The notes under the pieces are model-generated. The model was not told where the DNA came from, did no database searches, and saw only the letters and a list, made by a program, of their open reading frames with translations. From assembly GCA_009746045.1 (NCBI GenBank), contig RPFO01000104.1, positions 6,012,395 to 6,076,394 of the forward strand: 64,000 nt of DNA. Reading direction: 5' to 3'. Made by a program: the position numbers and the translations under genes. Each line of letters begins with the position of its first letter. Positions within the stretch are counted from its first letter, which is position 1. Of this stretch, positions 63,886-64,000 are shown one piece after another. The stretch comes from Mesostigma viride (taxonomy: Eukaryota > Streptophyta > Mesostigmatophyceae > Mesostigmatales > Mesostigmataceae).

Positions 63886-64000
63886 CTGCGGCAGTGAGAG
63901 AAGCTAGGGCGCCCTCCCTCCTTCTCGCTGTACATGTATATAGGGTTGAAGGTTCCTTTACTCTGTATTGGCACGGCCATGTGACGCAGTCACGTGCTTA

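Overview
The window is eukaryotic nuclear DNA and consists almost entirely of transposable elements nested inside one another. I recognise no conserved cellular gene. The mix of elements is PAT/DIRS-type tyrosine-recombinase retrotransposons of the Volvox Kangaroo / Chlamydomonas TOC3 kind, Ty1/copia elements, a Ty3/gypsy chromovirus, a P-like DNA transposon with three short GT-AG introns, hAT and CACTA relics, and many palindromic foldbacks/MITEs. This mix, with roughly 50% GC and GC-rich low-complexity proteins, fits a chlorophyte (volvocine-like) green alga. The organism is an inference from element content only.

Layout. (1) 1-1,190: AT-rich tandem repeats and empty DNA. (2) 1,195-14,830: a minus-strand gene of unknown function, broken at 1,929/13,000 by an 11 kb palindromic foldback (1,930-12,999, TSD TTCAC). 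The foldback carries a non-autonomous PAT-like element (2,662-4,579) and a minus-strand Ty1/copia element (Copia-1, 4,793-12,651, TSD CGGCT). Copia-1 is itself split inside its reverse transcriptase by a 1,350 bp hAT-type element (6,580-7,929, 8 bp TSD). (3) 14,830-23,380: decayed fragments (CACTA/TNP2 transposase, copia RNase H, hAT C-terminus, a gag-like pseudogene) and a 951 bp foldback. (4) 23,381-45,780: a second Ty1/copia element (Copia-2, plus strand, TSD CTGTG). It contains a complete PAT-like element (23,580-29,079) in its 5' LTR, a truncated second one (34,944-37,881) between pol and the polypurine tract, and a 7,027 bp P-like DNA transposon (38,261-45,287, 7 bp TSD) in its 3' LTR. 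(5) 45,786-49,655: a foldback arm, an orphan LINE ORF1 and two 214 bp palindromic MITEs. (6) 49,661-63,885: a 14.2 kb minus-strand Ty3/gypsy chromovirus (TSD CTGCG) with unusual extra ORFs at both ends and a 3.4 kb TIR-bounded insertion in its leader.

Most notable. Both copia elements have an aspartic-protease-like domain between integrase and reverse transcriptase instead of before integrase. Both also have HGDD at the RT active site and a gypsy-like integrase C-terminus. In Copia-2, gag and pol lie in one frame separated by UGA-CUAG, a known stop-readthrough context. Together these suggest an unusual Ty1/copia lineage. The window also supplies its own controls: a paralogous empty site for the PAT-like element, and several target-site duplications that date the nesting order.
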